Below, piece after piece: positions 63,268 through 64,000 of a stretch of DNA of 64,000 nucleotides. Source of the stretch: Vreelandella maris (GTDB taxonomy: Bacteria; Pseudomonadota; Gammaproteobacteria; Pseudomonadales; Halomonadaceae); assembly GCF_013371085.1 (NCBI RefSeq), contig NZ_JABWCV010000002.1:186001-250000 (forward strand), in the 5' to 3' direction. The translations under genes were made by a program, and so were the position numbers. The notes under the pieces are model-generated. The model did no database searches, was not told the DNA's origin, and was given only the letters and a program-made list of their open reading frames with translations. The first letter of the stretch is position 1; every line of letters begins with the position of its first letter.

Positions 63268-63645
63268 CTAGTGAGCTTGGTGCTCACCAGCCCACCATAG
63301 ACCTACTGCGTGCATCAGTACGCCAAGCGTTGCACCATGGGAAATGAACATCTGCCAACTAATCCACTCCGTAAACAGCGCGTGCCAACCACCCATTACG
63401 ACCATTCCTAGCAGTAACATAACGGCTAACCGTTTGCATAGTTGCGGCAAGCGGCGACGCGCCTCCACAGCCAATAAGCGCCACTGAATAATAGCCGCAA
63501 AAGCCACCAGTGCTAAGGCGAAGAAAATCAGCGTCTGGCGGGTTTCATGCCCGCCCGCCATGTAGCGAGGCAGGGTTGCCAGCATAACGACACATAAGCC
63601 CAGCGCAACGCTGATGCGCTCAGGTGAGGTGGGCGTTCGCTGCAT
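63268..63645 (-). CDS. Small four-helix membrane protein of unknown function
   Basis: I do not recognise a characterised family. The 125-residue product has about four hydrophobic segments (ISVALGLCVVMLATLP, TLIFFALALVAFAAIIQW, RLAVMLLLGMVVMGGWHALF, HGATLGVLMHAVGLWW) and few charged residues outside the loops. It starts 3 bases after the flavodoxin stop, so it is the distal gene of a two-gene unit. Confidence 0.65.
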   Translation of the reverse strand: MQRTPTSPERISVALGLCVVMLATLPRYMAGGHETRQTLIFFALALVAFAAIIQWRLLAVEARRRLPQLCKRLAVMLLLGMVVMGGWHALFTEWISWQMFISHGATLGVLMHAVGLWWAGEHQAH

Positions 63646-63648
63646 CGC

Positions 63649-64000
63649 TCAAGCCACCTTTAACTGTTGATTAACGATCCACTCTTCCACCCAGGGCACA
63701 GCAGCATCGTCGGCCATAAAGGTCTCCATGGCGTCGATTTCTAGGCGCTCCCCTAAGCGAGTCGCGCCATAATCCGCCAGCAACTCGTCTAGCGCGCGGC
63801 CTGCGCCGCAAAAAGTATCGCCATACGAGCTATCACCGAGTGCAATGAGCCCGTAGCGAAGCGTGGTAAGCGCGGGACTTTGATCACGCAACTGCCGGAC
63901 AAAGGGCACAAAACTGCCGGGAAAATCTCCACTGCCAGTGGTCGAGACACAAAACAGCGCCAAATCGGCATCACCACTGACAATATCATCGACAGATGGC
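63649..64000 (-). CDS. Flavodoxin (MioC-like), C-terminal part
   Basis: The frame is open to the window edge, so the N-terminus with the phosphate-binding loop is missing. The visible 116 residues contain the second FMN loop LFCVSTTGSGDFPGSFVPF and the third loop YGLIALGDSSYGDTFCGAG, then DELLADYGATRLGERLEIDA, which is typical of short-chain flavodoxins and MioC. It would carry single electrons on FMN for a reductase partner. A small membrane protein gene follows at once. Exact subtype is uncertain because of the truncation. Confidence 0.82.
   Translation of the reverse strand, partial: PSVDDIVSGDADLALFCVSTTGSGDFPGSFVPFVRQLRDQSPALTTLRYGLIALGDSSYGDTFCGAGRALDELLADYGATRLGERLEIDAMETFMADDAAVPWVEEWIVNQQLKVA

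Overview
The window looks like an ordinary chromosomal segment of a moderately halophilic gammaproteobacterium, most likely Halomonas or a close relative. The evidence is protein-level resemblance, the gammaproteobacterial gene orders gloB/yafS/rnhA/dnaQ and tig-clpP-clpX-lon-hupB-ppiD, an OsmF-YehYXW osmoprotectant importer and a TAXI-type TRAP system. The genus is inference. I found no rRNA, tRNA, insertion sequence, prophage or CRISPR array.

Left part (1-17.8 kb): the start of a propionyl-CoA synthetase gene, an ArsR-type regulator, SohB protease, an SCP2-fold protein, the leftward run yafS-like/rnhA/dnaQ/nudC, then rightward gloB, mltD and the complete peptide/microcin C importer operon yejABEF. 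The leftward pair rsuA/omega-amidase, a RarD-type permease and a chemotaxis transducer follow. The transducer ends at an in-frame TAG where its family normally has a Trp.

Middle (18-24.3 kb): a SulP anion transporter, then a TAXI-TRAP operon in which two paralogous periplasmic receptors flank one fused permease. A strong GC hairpin lies after the first receptor gene.

Catabolic island (24.4-46 kb): several operons for acyl-CoA beta-oxidation. They hold a shortened multifunctional enoyl-CoA hydratase protein, a PimC/PimD-like acyl-CoA dehydrogenase pair, a PaaG-like hydratase/isomerase, ETF alpha and beta, an unassigned transporter, a thioesterase, an acyl-CoA ligase, another acyl-CoA dehydrogenase, a two-domain 3-hydroxyacyl-CoA dehydrogenase, a 3-oxoadipyl-CoA-type thiolase and an IclR regulator. 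A recurring palindrome of the form TTYYGC-N3-GCRRAA sits in front of three of these divergent or separate operons, which suggests one shared regulator. Chain ends could be straight-chain dicarboxylates or medium-chain acids; the sequence alone does not decide. Next comes a branched-chain 2-oxoacid dehydrogenase operon (E1 alpha, E1 beta, E2), with a Hanks-type kinase-like gene starting 11 bp after the E2 stop.

Right part (46-64 kb): the OsmF-YehYXW importer, cysS, glnS, ppiB, lpxH, ppiD, hupB, lon, clpX, clpP, tig, a small membrane protein and the end of a flavodoxin gene. This is housekeeping protein synthesis, folding and quality control. Clear factor-independent terminators and several strong sigma-70-like promoters are listed individually.
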